Source: Castor canadensis (taxonomy: Eukaryota; Chordata; Mammalia; Rodentia; Castoridae). From it: a stretch of 64,000 nucleotides of DNA. The notes below the pieces were generated by a model. It was not told the origin of the DNA. It saw only the letters and a list, made by a program, of their open reading frames with translations, and ran no database searches. Location of the stretch: contig NC_133387.1 of NCBI RefSeq assembly GCF_047511655.1, positions 20,330,353 through 20,394,352 of the forward strand, given 5' to 3'. Positions 10,559 to 20,070 of the stretch are shown in pieces. A program made the translations under genes and the position numbers. The stretch's first letter is position 1. Every line of letters begins with the position of its first letter.

Positions 10559-13500
10559 CCCACAAAGGAAAGGCCAAACAATGCCCATTAATAGACTTGC
10601 TATACCAGACACAGAGATCTGTCTCCCACCTCCTCAAAAGCATTCTTGTCACTTACCTGTGAGATGAGACTCAATATACAGCTTTAAACTTGCTTCCAAA
10701 TGTTTAAGAAGTCATAGGGCAAGACCCTTTTACTCAACAGAATTTACCTGATTGGTCACTGGTTTATATTTGAGTCCAGGCTTGTTCAAGAGCCTCTCAA
10801 TCTGGAAGTGGTTAAAGTTGGAAACACCAAGAGCTTTCACCAATCCCTCATCCACCAGCTCCTCCATGACCTGTCATTGAAAGGAATACCTTTTGTGCAG
10901 TCCAGAAAGGACTACAGGAACCCCAGCTTGGCTTAGTCTTCTCTAAGATAGGAGAAATGGATAAGAAATCTACTATGCAGGTTAAGCGAAAGCATTAAAA
11001 AGAAATTTCAATCCAGGAAGTAGATGCCCATCAAGGATTGGTTTCTGCCACATTGCTTCTCCTCAGCCCAAATGCAGCTAGGAATAAAAGGGGAATATTT
11101 TCCACACTTGTTGCTCTTGCCTCACCCAAACATGTGAGTCTGGTTAGCCCGGAAAAGAGCTGAAGCCTGTGAAGAGGCATCACTTGTCTGGAATCTGGAT
11201 CATTCTCTTCCACACAAACCTCAGTTTGGTTTGCAGTGGGGGAAGTTCATACAGTTAGACTGTTCACTGGCAGAGGCACCCAGCCACAGGTGGAATGGGG
11301 ATGAAATGTGGCCCACTGTACACTTGTCCATCCCTAGGAATGGTATCTTTTTTTATAATTTTTAGCCTATAATGGGCATTCTCCAAACTAGCCCAAAGAT
11401 ACCATACCTGTGAGCAGCAGCCTCAAGTTCAAGAAGCTTCTATACTTTATTTAGTGCATGTTCTGTTCCTGCCCAGGAGTTGTCAGAATATATAAAAGTA
11501 TATATAATACCTTTCCTGCTTCTGAGAGTCCTACAATTGAATTAAATTGATAGCGTTCTCCTCTGTGGACCAATTAATTGGCTGCCATGCTGAAGAAATG
11601 GCACAGCACTGAGAATCAGGGAGGGGAAAGAGGGAAGGAATTAATGTGGATCCCAGGTGAGGCTTTACAAATGGGGTTAGACTAACCTTTGAAAAATAAC
11701 ATGGAGAAAGAGGGAGAAATATGAGAAGGTTGGAGGTGAAGGCAAGATGCAAGGGCTTAGAGAGCGTTACAAACAGAAAGAATTCTCAACCTCAGCTGCA
11801 ACTTGGAACCCATTGAAAGTTTTAAAACAGTTTGATGTTCAGGTTCCACTCTTAGAGGGCTTCCTGATTTCCTCTCTGATCTAGAATAGGAATTGTGATT
11901 TTTAAAAACCCCTCTGGTGATTTTTATTACAAAGTTGAGAACCACTAGAGTTGATAAGGAAAGACTTCAAACTAATTAATGACTTCAGAACTGATGAGAC
12001 CAGAGGTCCCTGGAACTCCTGAGTGGGCAATGAGATAATATAAAGGTTCTTCTGTGTCCTGCTACAAGTTTAGTTTGGATGTATGATCCATCTTGACTTC
12101 TTTACATGTTTCCCCTCCATTCTTCTCTGGGGTGGTTCATGAGATTTTTATTGAATTGTTTGAGGGTCCACAGTTTCATTTATAAAACTTTAAAAATGTA
12201 AATAGGGTCAGATGGACCCCAAATCCATGAGTTCATGAGGAAGGAGTTAGAAGAACTGGACAAAAATAGAGATGAAATTAGACACTGGGCACATTAGCTT
12301 TTTCATAGCATAGTGGAGACTCAATTGTGATTAAAGGAAAGTTCTCTCTTCCAGCATACCCAAAAGAAGCTGGAACCTACCTCCCAGGCATCCAAGTATG
12401 TTAATTTACTGGTGAGCAAATTGCCTGCATCGTCTTTGGGGAATAAGTCCTTCCCAGGCTGTAAATGCAGAACAAAAAGTATATTAGAATCTTTACCTGG
12501 ATATCTGATCCTATTAAACAAGGAGGATATTGATTTATGATAAATGCTCAAACCAGCATACCATTCTTTCAAGCTCTGGAGAATACACTTCAAGAAAATA
12601 AGTTTCAGTAAAATCTCTATGTCAGTCTGTCACAATATGTAAATCCCTATATTTCAGGAAGTACTGGAATGATTTTAAAAATCCATTGTCATTATACTCT
12701 AGAGGATACAGTTATCACCATGGACATTAACCTTGCATAGCTAAACCCCCACCCCGTAAACTTGGGAGTAAACTTTAGTTTCAAGGTCACTAAACAAGAT
12801 AAGGTTGCAAAGGTTTCTAGAGAAGATATTACCCAGGTTCCATCCTGGCAACCTCTAGATGGCTGAAGTCAAGGATGGCATGCTATCATCACCTAGCTGG
12901 TAATGAGAGGAGAAGCCTAGAAATTCATGTCTCTCTGACCTTGGAATAGCCAAATACTGGGCAAAACAAAAAACTGTTTCTGCAGGGAGTACCAGCATCT
13001 TCAAGCATCACCATTCTTGGGCTTTCTCCAAGATGTCACTCTCTGGGTATGCTTTGGTTCACAGGGTGGTAGGGCCCTGAAATATGTTTTGCAGGAGTAT
13101 CTCAAGAGATACTGTGGGGTAGGATCTCCTGGGCATAGAATTGAGAGGAAGGCAATATGGCAGTTGCAGCTTATTTGGGTTGCCACAAATCATAACTTCT
13201 CTCAGACATAGCTGTAAGAAAAGCTAAGCATTGACCATCCAAGCACCCACACATGGTCTCAGCCTCCCTTCCAGGCCAGTGCCTTTCTGCTCTGCATAAG
13301 AACTCCTATTTCTGTTACCACCACACCCCAGCCCTGGCACAGCTACTCATTTCTGGCATCTGTCTGCTCAGAAGCTAGAGACTGGGGCAGAAAGGAGCTC
13401 GAACCTTAAGTCCCTGTGGCCAGTGAATGAGATAGATATCCAGATAGTGCAGCTTCAGATCCTTGAGGGTCTTCTGACAAGCTTCCTTCAGTAGGTTTCT

Positions 13501-16500
13501 GTCAAAGAAGGTAGGCCACAACTGCAAAGTGCAAGAAAGAGGCATGAGGACTGGGGAAAGAAAAGGCTGCACCACAGTCACTCTCCTGCCTTGTGATTTG
13601 TGCCTGATCTAACCTGAGAACAGGTTGTTTAAAAGAAAGTTGGTTAATTCGTGCCACCCAGTGTGCAAGGTCAGCAGGGTTCAATAAGTCAATGAGAGCT
13701 TCTGAGTATTGAGAGGAATTGGTATTCATCATGTTACTTAGATCATGTATCATGTTTGGCTACTTACTAAATAGTTCTGTACCTGTGTTCTCCCTTTCCT
13801 TGGCTGTCTGTGCGCTGAGGGTAGGAATTATATCTAGCTTTTAAATTTCACACATTTTTGTGTGGAGGGGTGGGGAGTGCGTGTGTGGTTCTGGAGGTTG
13901 AACTAAGGCCTAGTGCATGCTAGGCAAGTGCTGTACCTAATGAGCTATTTCCCGATCCATATTTCAAGCATCTTATGCCACGAGAGCAAGTGGTTTTCTT
14001 ACTGCTCCCCCATATCTCCAAACTTATCAGGCCAAATGATGAGTTACAAGTAGTTTACTCAGACATGGCCATAGTGCACAGTAGGTCTATTTGTTCCACC
14101 AGATGTATCTTCTGTGACTCTGAAACTAGTGGTTTTTAGCAAGTTGTGTATAATACAAATACAACAATTCTTAACCCCATCACACTAAACACCTACTTCC
14201 TTCTTTTTTTAATAACATTTTATAACTTACCTTTTACTGAAATGTCTAACTTACCTTTTACGTGACTACCATTGGACAGATGGAACCCACTGACAGGAAA
14301 CAGAAGGCCAAGGGCACCAGAAGGCTCTATGGAGCCATCTCCACTATGTGAAATCCAACTAAAAGGAGGTGTGGGGACTGGGTGCGGGTGGTATTGTTAC
14401 CCGGAAAAAAAATGGTCCTGAAAATTACCTCGGTTCAAGATGCAAAGATTTAGTAAAAGTAACAGTAAAGTTTATTAGGAGAAGCATACACTTCCAATAA
14501 ACTAAAAGCGGACTGTCTCTAGAGTGAGAACAACAGGGTCAGGGAGGGAGAGAGAGAGAGACATTTCCTGTTCCCCAAATGTAGGAACAGGAAATAGGAG
14601 CAAAAATTCAAAATGGTGGTCTCCAACTCATAGTTTTATACTGGAGAGCTGGGAGAAATACACATGGTCAAAGATAATGGGTCTGAGTGGCTGAGATGAC
14701 TGACAAAATAGGGAGAGGTCACCCTCCCAAAGCATGCCCATTCATACCCACAACCCACCCAATCACAGAGAAAATAGGTGTGCTATAGAACTTCCCTTTT
14801 GTTACTCTCTACCCATCCAAGTATCCTGGTAGCTTGTTAACATCTCAAAGAGGAAAGCAGAAACAGGTAGCTCCTCTTTGTCTCCCTGTTCCTATAACTT
14901 ACCATCTAAAAGATAGGAGGGCACTAGCTGCTCTGGCTTTCCTTCCTCCAATGTCAGAGTCTGGCCTTTTAAACATTTATTAAAATAATATAATTTCCCT
15001 GTCTCCTCTTATGGCCAAACTGCTACCTATCAGTAGCAGCATCTTCCACATACTGGTTTGGGGTGTGCATCTGGAGATGCGGTAAGGCAGAGATGAAGGA
15101 GCTGAACTTTTCTGAACTTACAGAAAAGACTCATAGACTTCTTGGTGCTGACCACATCCAAATACTTTCACCTGTCTTGAAGTCAAATCTCCCACCAAAT
15201 GGGCCATATGTACCTTGCTAACAATGAAGAGGTCCTCCCGCTTCACCACTTTCTCTTGGATCTTCTCTTGGATTGCTTCTCCCACTTCATTCTCATTGTT
15301 ATAGACGTAGGCACAGTCAATGTGGCGGTATCCTGCATCAATGGCCACCTTCACAGCTTCTTTGACTTTGCTTGGGCTAGACTGAAAGGAAACACCATCA
15401 GATGCTCTTATCTTAGGACCCCTTCCAACAGGCTAGACAGGCTCAGTTTCTATAAACCAAGGTCCTGTTTTCCAGAGGATGCCTGGGAGGAAAACATTCT
15501 TTGGAAAACTTTTCAAAAGAAAAGAAAAAAGTGTATTAATTTTGTGATTACTACCCCATGTCCTATCCTAGCTAAAAGTCAATTCCCTTCTAATGCAGGT
15601 TAATCCTGAAGTGTTAGTTTAGATAGATGGAATTGCTAAGGGCCAGCCTGAAAACTAGACTCTCAAGGGACCCAGAAAAATTTTTGGACTCCAGGTAGCG
15701 ATAAAGATCTGTTAAAAGGTCATTGCATGACAAATCAGACCTCTACCACAAAGCAGGTATGTGAGCCTGGGCAAATTTTATCTCTCTGATCCTTGATCAC
15801 AAGATAAGAATAATAATAGCCCACCTCATGAGATCCTTCTGTTGATTACTTATAACAGTGAATGTAAAGTTTTTGGCATACACAGTAAGGCTCAGTAGAA
15901 TAATCCATTATATAATTATTGTTTCTGCAAAGAAGAAATACAAAACCTTTTTTAAAATGGGATAAAGGAAAACAAAAGTAGTGAAAGAAAGAGCATTAGA
16001 AATATGACATTCTGATCTAACTTAGCCAAGCAAAAAAATGGGGGTTGGGGGACGTTGGGCATTGGTGGCTCATGCCTGTAATCCTAACTTCTCAAGAGGC
16101 AAAGATCAGGAGGATCATGGTTCAAAGCCAGTTCTGGGGAAATTCTGAGACCCTATCTCAAAAAAAATCTATCACAAAAAAGTGAAGTGATATAAGTGTA
16201 AGAGCACCTGTCTAGCAAGTATGAGGCCCTGAGTTCAAATCCCAGTACTGCCAAAAAAAATGAGCGGGAAGTCCCATAAAACATCTCTCACTATATCTTT
16301 TTCCACTGTCAAGTATCAGCATTGAAAAGCACATAAAACAAAGATATAATGTTACAACTGCCACTGGAACAAGAAATTGCTGCTGGCAATTCAAAAGCAC
16401 CCTAGAGTTCCTCTCTCAAATCCTACAGCTCCCTTCACCACCACAGATCAGCACATAATCCTGCAATGGGGTATTTATCCCAATGTCTTCAAAATCTTTA

Positions 16501-17647
16501 TATCTATGTCAAACTTTTGAAAATTATTACCTGACAAAGTTACCAAGGATGAGTAGGGTCCCTGGATTATCTGGAAGCTAATATTTGTCTCCTACATAAA
16601 AGGTTACAGTTCTGTTTTGGGACAAATCGTCCTGCTCAAACAAGAGAGGCTAAGACTGAATCAATCTGGCATTGACCTGCTCACCCAGACTGAGAAAGAA
16701 TGTATTCTGAGATCCGCCCAGCGCTGAAACAAAGAGGGATAAAGAAGACAAGAGAGATGGAGGAGGAATACCCAACAAGATGAGCCATGAAGGACAGGAA
16801 AAGAAGGGATCCAGAGATGGCTCCTGCAAAAACTGAGAGTGATGCTGTCATTGAGGGAAATGGCAAAAAAATAAAATAAAATAAAAATAAGTAAAAGTCA
16901 GAGTGATGGAACAATGTCAAACTTATCCCAAAAATGTTCATAAATCCATATTAGAGGTCACTGGGGTGTGCCTCAGGGCATTTTGCCAGCTGATATTAAT
17001 ACAGCCAGGGTGGAATGAGCTCCCGACCCCAGCCCAAGATCAGTGTGGTCCCAGTGCTGCTCAGACTTCAAGGTGAACATCAAGCGCAGACATAGATTCA
17101 GCAGCCTGGCTGGGGTCTGAGATTCTGCATTTGCAGCCAGCTGACAGCCACACTGATGCTGCTGGTCAGAGTACCCCCGGCATGAGCAGCAGGCGTGCCA
17201 GGGCTTTCATAGTTCTCCATCTTCTCAATCACTTAGTCTTCAATAAACCCAGTACTCAGATATGTAAAACAGTGAGCCCCTCTAAGTGTCCCAGAGCCAG
17301 GGAGGTTTTTGAGGAAAAGCCTGGCATGAAAATAATTCCCCTGAAAACAATTTTGATTTGATGACCACCAGATTGAAACTTGATTCTTGCTAGGGAAGCT
17401 CTTGTCACTGCTGGGAAAGCCAGTCTTGGAGCTTTGGATCCTGAAGCACCTCTGAGAAAGAAAGTAACTTGGATCCTAGCTCTAGGGCTGAAATCTCACC
17501 TTTCCATCCCCCGCCCCACTGAATTCCGAGAGGAGAAAATGACCCTCCAGGAAGCAGGTGTCCCAAGATTTGCATTTTTACCTGCCAGGTGCCCAGACCC
17601 ACAATGGGCATCTTGACTTCGGTGCTGAGCTCCACAAAGGTCGCCAT
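6632..17647 (-). CDS. AKR1B10: Aldo-keto reductase family 1 member B (AKR1B10/AKR1B7-like), complete 10-exon gene
   Basis: Cytosolic NADPH-dependent reductase of aldehydes and ketones with a (beta/alpha)8 barrel. Ten exons (join, minus strand): 17647-17582, 15381-15214, 13521-13405, 12458-12381, 10870-10748, 10437-10331, 9933-9852, 9361-9278, 8661-8579, 6674-6632. Sizes 66/168/117/78/123/107/82/84/83/43 nt match the AKR1B pattern and give 316 aa. Every junction is GT/AG. The start is the ATG opening MATFVELST, as in AKR1B7/8/10. The catalytic tetrad D44, Y49, K78, H111 is present, as are W21, W112, N161, Q184, W220 and C299. The C-terminus reads [11 protein letters not shown]. The N-terminus and loop C resemble AKR1B10 and mouse Akr1b7 more than AKR1B1. 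Unusual residues at cofactor-contact positions are Q22 (usually K), C211 (usually S), E217 (usually D) and H269 (usually R). The symbol denotes the clade; orthology to human AKR1B10 is not established. No frameshift or premature stop was seen. Confidence 0.93.
6905..7170. mobile_element. MIR-like fragments, two orientations (copy 1 intron 9)
   Basis: 6905-7040 resembles the 3' half of MIR in plus orientation (TGAGCACTAAATGAGATAGT). 7045-7165 resembles MIR in minus orientation (TGGTAGAGCTGGGATTAGAA). Paralogous to 61370-61650. Confidence 0.55.
7330..8000 (+). mobile_element. LINE-2 3' end in intron 9 of AKR1B copy 1
   Basis: Shows the L2 order: a region around CTTCTGATGGCTTCACAGTT, then CTTCAGGTTTCAGCTCAACTGTCACC, then CACTAGCATGTTAGC and GAGTAATAAATGAATAC. 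The corresponding part is missing from copy 2 (deletion near 61715), so copy 2 lost it after the duplication. Confidence 0.8.
8070..8382 (+). mobile_element. Composite SINE with an extra B1-like unit, intron 9 of AKR1B copy 1
   Basis: Two B1-like units (8073-8180 and 8190-8290) precede the ID-like unit (8305-8380, GTTCAAACCCCAAGTACCAC). Longer than the usual composite of about 190 bp. Confidence 0.75.
8579..8661 (-). CDS. AKR1B10: AKR1B copy 1, exon 9 (codons 276-303 first two bases)
   Basis: 83 nt; encodes [20 protein letters not shown] then WRACVVA, carrying C299. It ends GA before a consensus donor GTAAGT. Confidence 0.92.
9278..9361 (-). CDS. AKR1B10: AKR1B copy 1, exon 8 (codons 248-275)
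   Basis: 84 nt, phase 0. It encodes [20 protein letters not shown] then AHIVENFQ. K263 and S264, which hold the 2'-phosphate of NADPH, are kept; position 269 is His (codon CAC) where most AKR1Bs have Arg. Donor GTAAGA. Confidence 0.92.
9852..9933 (-). CDS. AKR1B10: AKR1B copy 1, exon 7 (codons 220-247)
   Basis: 82 nt; completes W220 and encodes [20 protein letters not shown] to NKTSAQ. Acceptor CTTCTAG, donor GTACAA. Confidence 0.92.
10331..10437 (-). CDS. AKR1B10: AKR1B copy 1, exon 6 (codons 185-220 first two bases)
   Basis: 107 nt, ends in phase 2. It encodes [20 protein letters not shown] and [13 protein letters not shown]. Position 211 is Cys where the family usually has Ser (AYSPLGSPDRPW), and 217 is Glu rather than Asp. 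Donor GTGAGG. Confidence 0.92.
10514..10555. repeat. (CA)n microsatellite in intron 5 of AKR1B copy 1
   Basis: Twenty-one uninterrupted AC units; probably length-polymorphic. Confidence 0.97.
10748..10870 (-). CDS. AKR1B10: AKR1B copy 1, exon 5 (codons 144-184)
   Basis: 123 nt, phase 0. It encodes [19 protein letters not shown] and ends PVTNQ, supplying N161 and Q184 that contact the nicotinamide carboxamide. Donor GTAAAT, acceptor CAG. Confidence 0.93.
10871..12380 (-). other. Intron 4 of AKR1B copy 1
   Basis: About 1.5 kb intron. I see no recognisable repeat or coding sequence in it. Intron 3 (12459-13404) is likewise featureless. Confidence 0.6.
12381..12458 (-). CDS. AKR1B10: AKR1B copy 1, exon 4 (codons 118-143)
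   Basis: 78 nt, phase 0. It encodes [15 protein letters not shown] through YLDAWE, the loop A region (substrate pocket) and start of the following helix. Acceptor ATTTACAG, donor GTAGGT. Confidence 0.92.
13405..13521 (-). CDS. AKR1B10: AKR1B copy 1, exon 3 (codons 79-117)
   Basis: 117 nt, phase 0. It encodes [16 protein letters not shown] and continues to [10 protein letters not shown], carrying catalytic H111 and active-site W112. Acceptor TTTGCAG, donor GTTCGA (GT present, weaker +3 to +6 match). Confidence 0.93.
13878..13960 (-). mobile_element. ID-like SINE, intron 2 of AKR1B copy 1
   Basis: GCATGCTAGGCAAGTGCTGT and AATGAGCTATTTCCC are the reverse complement of an ID-like unit. Confidence 0.7.
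14395..15032 (-). mobile_element. Solo LTR in intron 2 of AKR1B copy 1
   Basis: On the minus strand the end of the element reads AATAAACTTTACTGTTACTT, then about 60 bp later CCGGGTAACA, typical of a gammaretrovirus-like (ERV1) LTR with polyadenylation signal and terminal CA. The other end is placed at about 15032 (TGATAGG on minus). The flanks GTAT and GTAG would be a diverged 4-bp duplication. Antisense alternatives and the right boundary are uncertain. Confidence 0.55.
15214..15381 (-). CDS. AKR1B10: AKR1B copy 1, exon 2 (codons 23-78)
   Basis: 168 nt, phase 0 at both ends. The acceptor is a pyrimidine-rich TTTCAG and the donor is GTACAT. It contains [19 protein letters not shown] with catalytic D44 and Y49 and ends FIVSK with catalytic K78. 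Confidence 0.93.
15735..15900 (+). mobile_element. MIR in intron 1 of AKR1B copy 1
   Basis: GTGAGCCTGGGCAAATTTTA, then ATAATAGCCCACCTCATGAG follow the MIR consensus order. Confidence 0.6.
16053..16260 (+). mobile_element. Composite SINE, intron 1 of AKR1B copy 1
   Basis: GGCTCATGCCTGTAATCCTA, AGAGCACCTGTCTAGCAAGT and GTTCAAATCCCAGTACTGCC with an A tail. Confidence 0.88.
17582..17647 (-). CDS. AKR1B10: AKR1B copy 1, exon 1 (codons 1-22)
   Basis: Encodes [19 protein letters not shown] followed by T-W-Q, the first strand and the GxGTW cofactor-loop motif. It ends in phase 0 at CAG followed by donor GTAAAA. An upstream in-frame ATG nine codons earlier exists, but the family-conserved start is the one used here. 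Residue 22 is Gln where AKR1B1 and AKR1B10 have Lys. Confidence 0.92.
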
Positions 17648-17690
17648 GATTGGTGCAGAAATGGTTCTAAGCAAGCAGGCAGATGTCTCA

Positions 17691-17743
17691 TGTCCTGGTT
17701 AAGAAGACGGCAAGGTTTTATGTCCTGGTTAAGAAGGTGGCTC
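17691..17743. repeat. Tandem ~28-bp repeat in the AKR1B copy 1 promoter/5' UTR
   Basis: Two adjacent copies of ATGTCCTGGTTAAGAAG followed by a variable GRYGGC, with the TATA-like motif at the junction. This is a local duplication just upstream of the coding start. Confidence 0.75.
17715..17722 (-). promoter_or_regulatory. TATA-like box of AKR1B copy 1
   Basis: CATAAAAC on the minus strand, about 70 bp upstream of the ATG, at the junction of a short tandem repeat. A CCAAT motif lies at 17815-17819 (minus), about 95 bp further upstream. AKR1B promoters commonly carry TATA and CCAAT elements; function here is inferred from position. Confidence 0.45.
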
Positions 17744-17814
17744 TGGCCATAGAGGGAGGAGCTGGAGTCCAGGGCAGGCACTAGAACAGGAAGTCCCTTC
17801 CAGTCTTTTATCAG

Positions 17815-17819
17815 ATTGG
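17815..17819 (-). promoter_or_regulatory. CCAAT box upstream of AKR1B copy 1
   Basis: CCAAT on the minus strand, about 170 bp upstream of the start codon and 95 bp upstream of the TATA-like motif. The spacing is plausible for NF-Y; a chance occurrence is possible. Confidence 0.35.
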
Positions 17820-18455
17820 TTCCTGTGAATGAATATTAAACATAATAACCTAGTAGAAAGTCTCTGTAGTACAAAATACATGAATTACTGTGTGAGTGAT
17901 ACTTAAAGGTTTGTCAACTTGAGTAACATACTGCGGGAGTCTCCAAAGGTTAGTAAGTTTATTTGGGGATGGACCGTACAGTGAGGATGCACACTATAGT
18001 GAATCATGTGGGCATTCAGAGAAGCTGAGGCAAGGGCAAGTTTTCAAAGGCAAAGTGAAGAGGTTTACATAAGTTATTTTCACACAATAATCCTAGCTGC
18101 AAGGATCTGTAAAGGGTGCGGGGGCTTCAATCTAAGATTAAACAGAGAGTTGTTGGGCAGATGTCCTTGCAGAAGTATTTTTGTGTAAGGTTGTGGTGGC
18201 CTTTGTGCAAGGCCATGCTTCGGTTAGTGCATGCTAATTTGTACTTGACTCATTTCCCTAAGATTGTAAGAAAAAACAAAATTCCCTTCAAAGAACAGAA
18301 ATTACCTGTTAACCACCTCGATGGGATCTTCTTAACACTAATATTCTTCATTTATTTATGTATTTAGGATTTGGGGCTTTTACCAATTATGTTTATAATG
18401 AACTCTTAACTTTTTTCCTATTAAAAAAATCTTTGTGATTATAAAATGCTATATA

Positions 18456-18570
18456 CTAGCTGCACATGGTGCAGTAATCCCAGCCATCAGAAAGTTAATG
18501 CAAATTAATCTCCAGTTCAAGGCTAGCCTGGGCTACACAGCAAGAGCCTGCCTCTAAAAGGCCCCCACCA
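18456..18570 (+). mobile_element. B1-like SINE
   Basis: GTGCAGTAATCCCAGCCATC, then AAGGCTAGCCTGGGCTACAC, a B1 monomer without the ID half. Confidence 0.7.
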
Positions 18571-19158
18571 AATATTATATAATTACCATGAGCCAGGTGA
18601 AAAACATAAAAGATCATAAATATGATAATATAAATTGCTTTTAGTCCCTCTACCCGAGATACCATTGCCAATCCAGGCTTTTTTCTCTGTATATATGTCT
18701 GTGCATGGGTTTTTAAAACACTGCAAATATAGTTTTAAACTTACCATCACAAAAAAACCTTCCTATATATTTTTTAAAACATCAGTTTGAAACTGCTTTT
18801 GTGAAATAATGTATAAACATGTAAGTAAATGTAAAAACAATAAAATTAATTTTACAAAGAACTGCTTTTACAGTAAAATTTTTTTAATTTGGTATACTTT
18901 TATTACAGTAAAATTTTAATAGTTGTAAATTATTCTGTTTTGTGATCATTTATTATGCCATTTCTCCATTCTGATAATTTGTTCCTTTCTATTAAAATTA
19001 ATATTTCAATGTATAAGGTTCTTGGGCTAGATATCCAGAATTAGTATTATATGGACAAATGAAATTTATTTTAATTCATCATGTGAGATGTGGATCCAAA
19101 GTGATGTTTCCTCAAGTGGGAAGTTTCCCACTGCCATTTATAGAATAATATATTCCCC

Positions 19159-19193
19159 ATTGCTTCTTGGCCTTTTGGCTAAAATCAGGTGTA
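19159..19193 (+). pseudogene. U2 snRNA 5'-end fragment
   Basis: 35 bp starting ATTGCTTCTTGGCCTTTTGG and continuing CTAAAATCAGGTGTA, matching the first 35 nt of U2 snRNA with about four differences. The rest of U2, including the Sm site, is absent, so it is a pseudogene fragment. Confidence 0.75.
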
Positions 19194-19896
19194 CAGAATA
19201 ACACATTTAACCTTCATTTACAATATTTCAGTAATCACTTATGAAGTATTCACACTTTTACTTTATTACTATTGTAAAAGTAATATTGCTCTTTATAAAA
19301 TGGAAAAGCATACAGAAAACATAAAAGTGTGTAAGAAAATAAAAATTATCCAGATTCCCATGTTTAGAGATAATTGTGAATAACATGGAGGTATATCTAA
19401 GGGACAGCTATTAGGTTGGCAAGTCCCAGATAAGAGGAGAGCTGCACCCCAATTCCCAGGATGAGCCTGCCACAGAGATGTCAAGCCTGTGTTGGAAGCC
19501 CTGGACACCAGGACAATCACAATGACTGCAAGAGGTATCCAGACGTGTTTGTCAAGGGCAACCTCTGGGTGTCCCATGAGCCTCAGCACAGTTCAGGGAG
19601 ATAAGTCCAATTATCCATGTCCACCATGGAAGCTGACTGAAAGCAGAGAGGCAGCCAACCCACCAATATCTGATAGTCAGGATTGTAAAGGTTCTAACGA
19701 GTGTGTATACAAACTGTTCATCATATGAAGGTGAGATGGAGCAAACATAGGATGCCAGGGCAAGGTATTTGATGGCAATATGGACATCTTGGATGACTGC
19801 ATACAGGGATGACCACCCTAAGGTCATATGTCAGAGAAAGTGAACCTATAGAAAAAGGTCACAGCCAATTACAGGTCCCATCCCCAACCTCACTGA

Positions 19897-20070
19897 AATA
19901 GCCCAGGTGCCAGTAGCTTGTGCCTATAATCTTAGCTACTCAGGAGGCAGAGATGGATTGCAGTTCGAAGCCAGCCTAGGCAAATAGTTTGAGAGACCCT
20001 ATCTTGTTGGAGGACTGGCTCAAGGTGTAAGCCCTGAGTTCAAGCCCCAGTACCGAAAAAAAAAAAAATC
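19897..20070 (+). mobile_element. Composite SINE
   Basis: CTACTCAGGAGGCAGAGATG, GTTCGAAGCCAGCC, AGTTCAAGCCCCAGTACCG plus A tail. A short internal deletion removes the linker. Confidence 0.85.

Larger units (their letters stand above)
17850..19890. other. 5' flank of AKR1B copy 1, mostly unique sequence
   Basis: Holds a B1-like SINE and the U2 fragment. AT-rich from 18570 to 19380. No conserved coding segment recognised. Confidence 0.6.

Noticed and set aside
17648-17674. Upstream in-frame ATG nine codons before the AKR1B start
   Set aside because: AKR1B proteins begin MATFVELST or similar; the extra residues have no counterpart, and the exon total is exactly 316 codons from the inner ATG.
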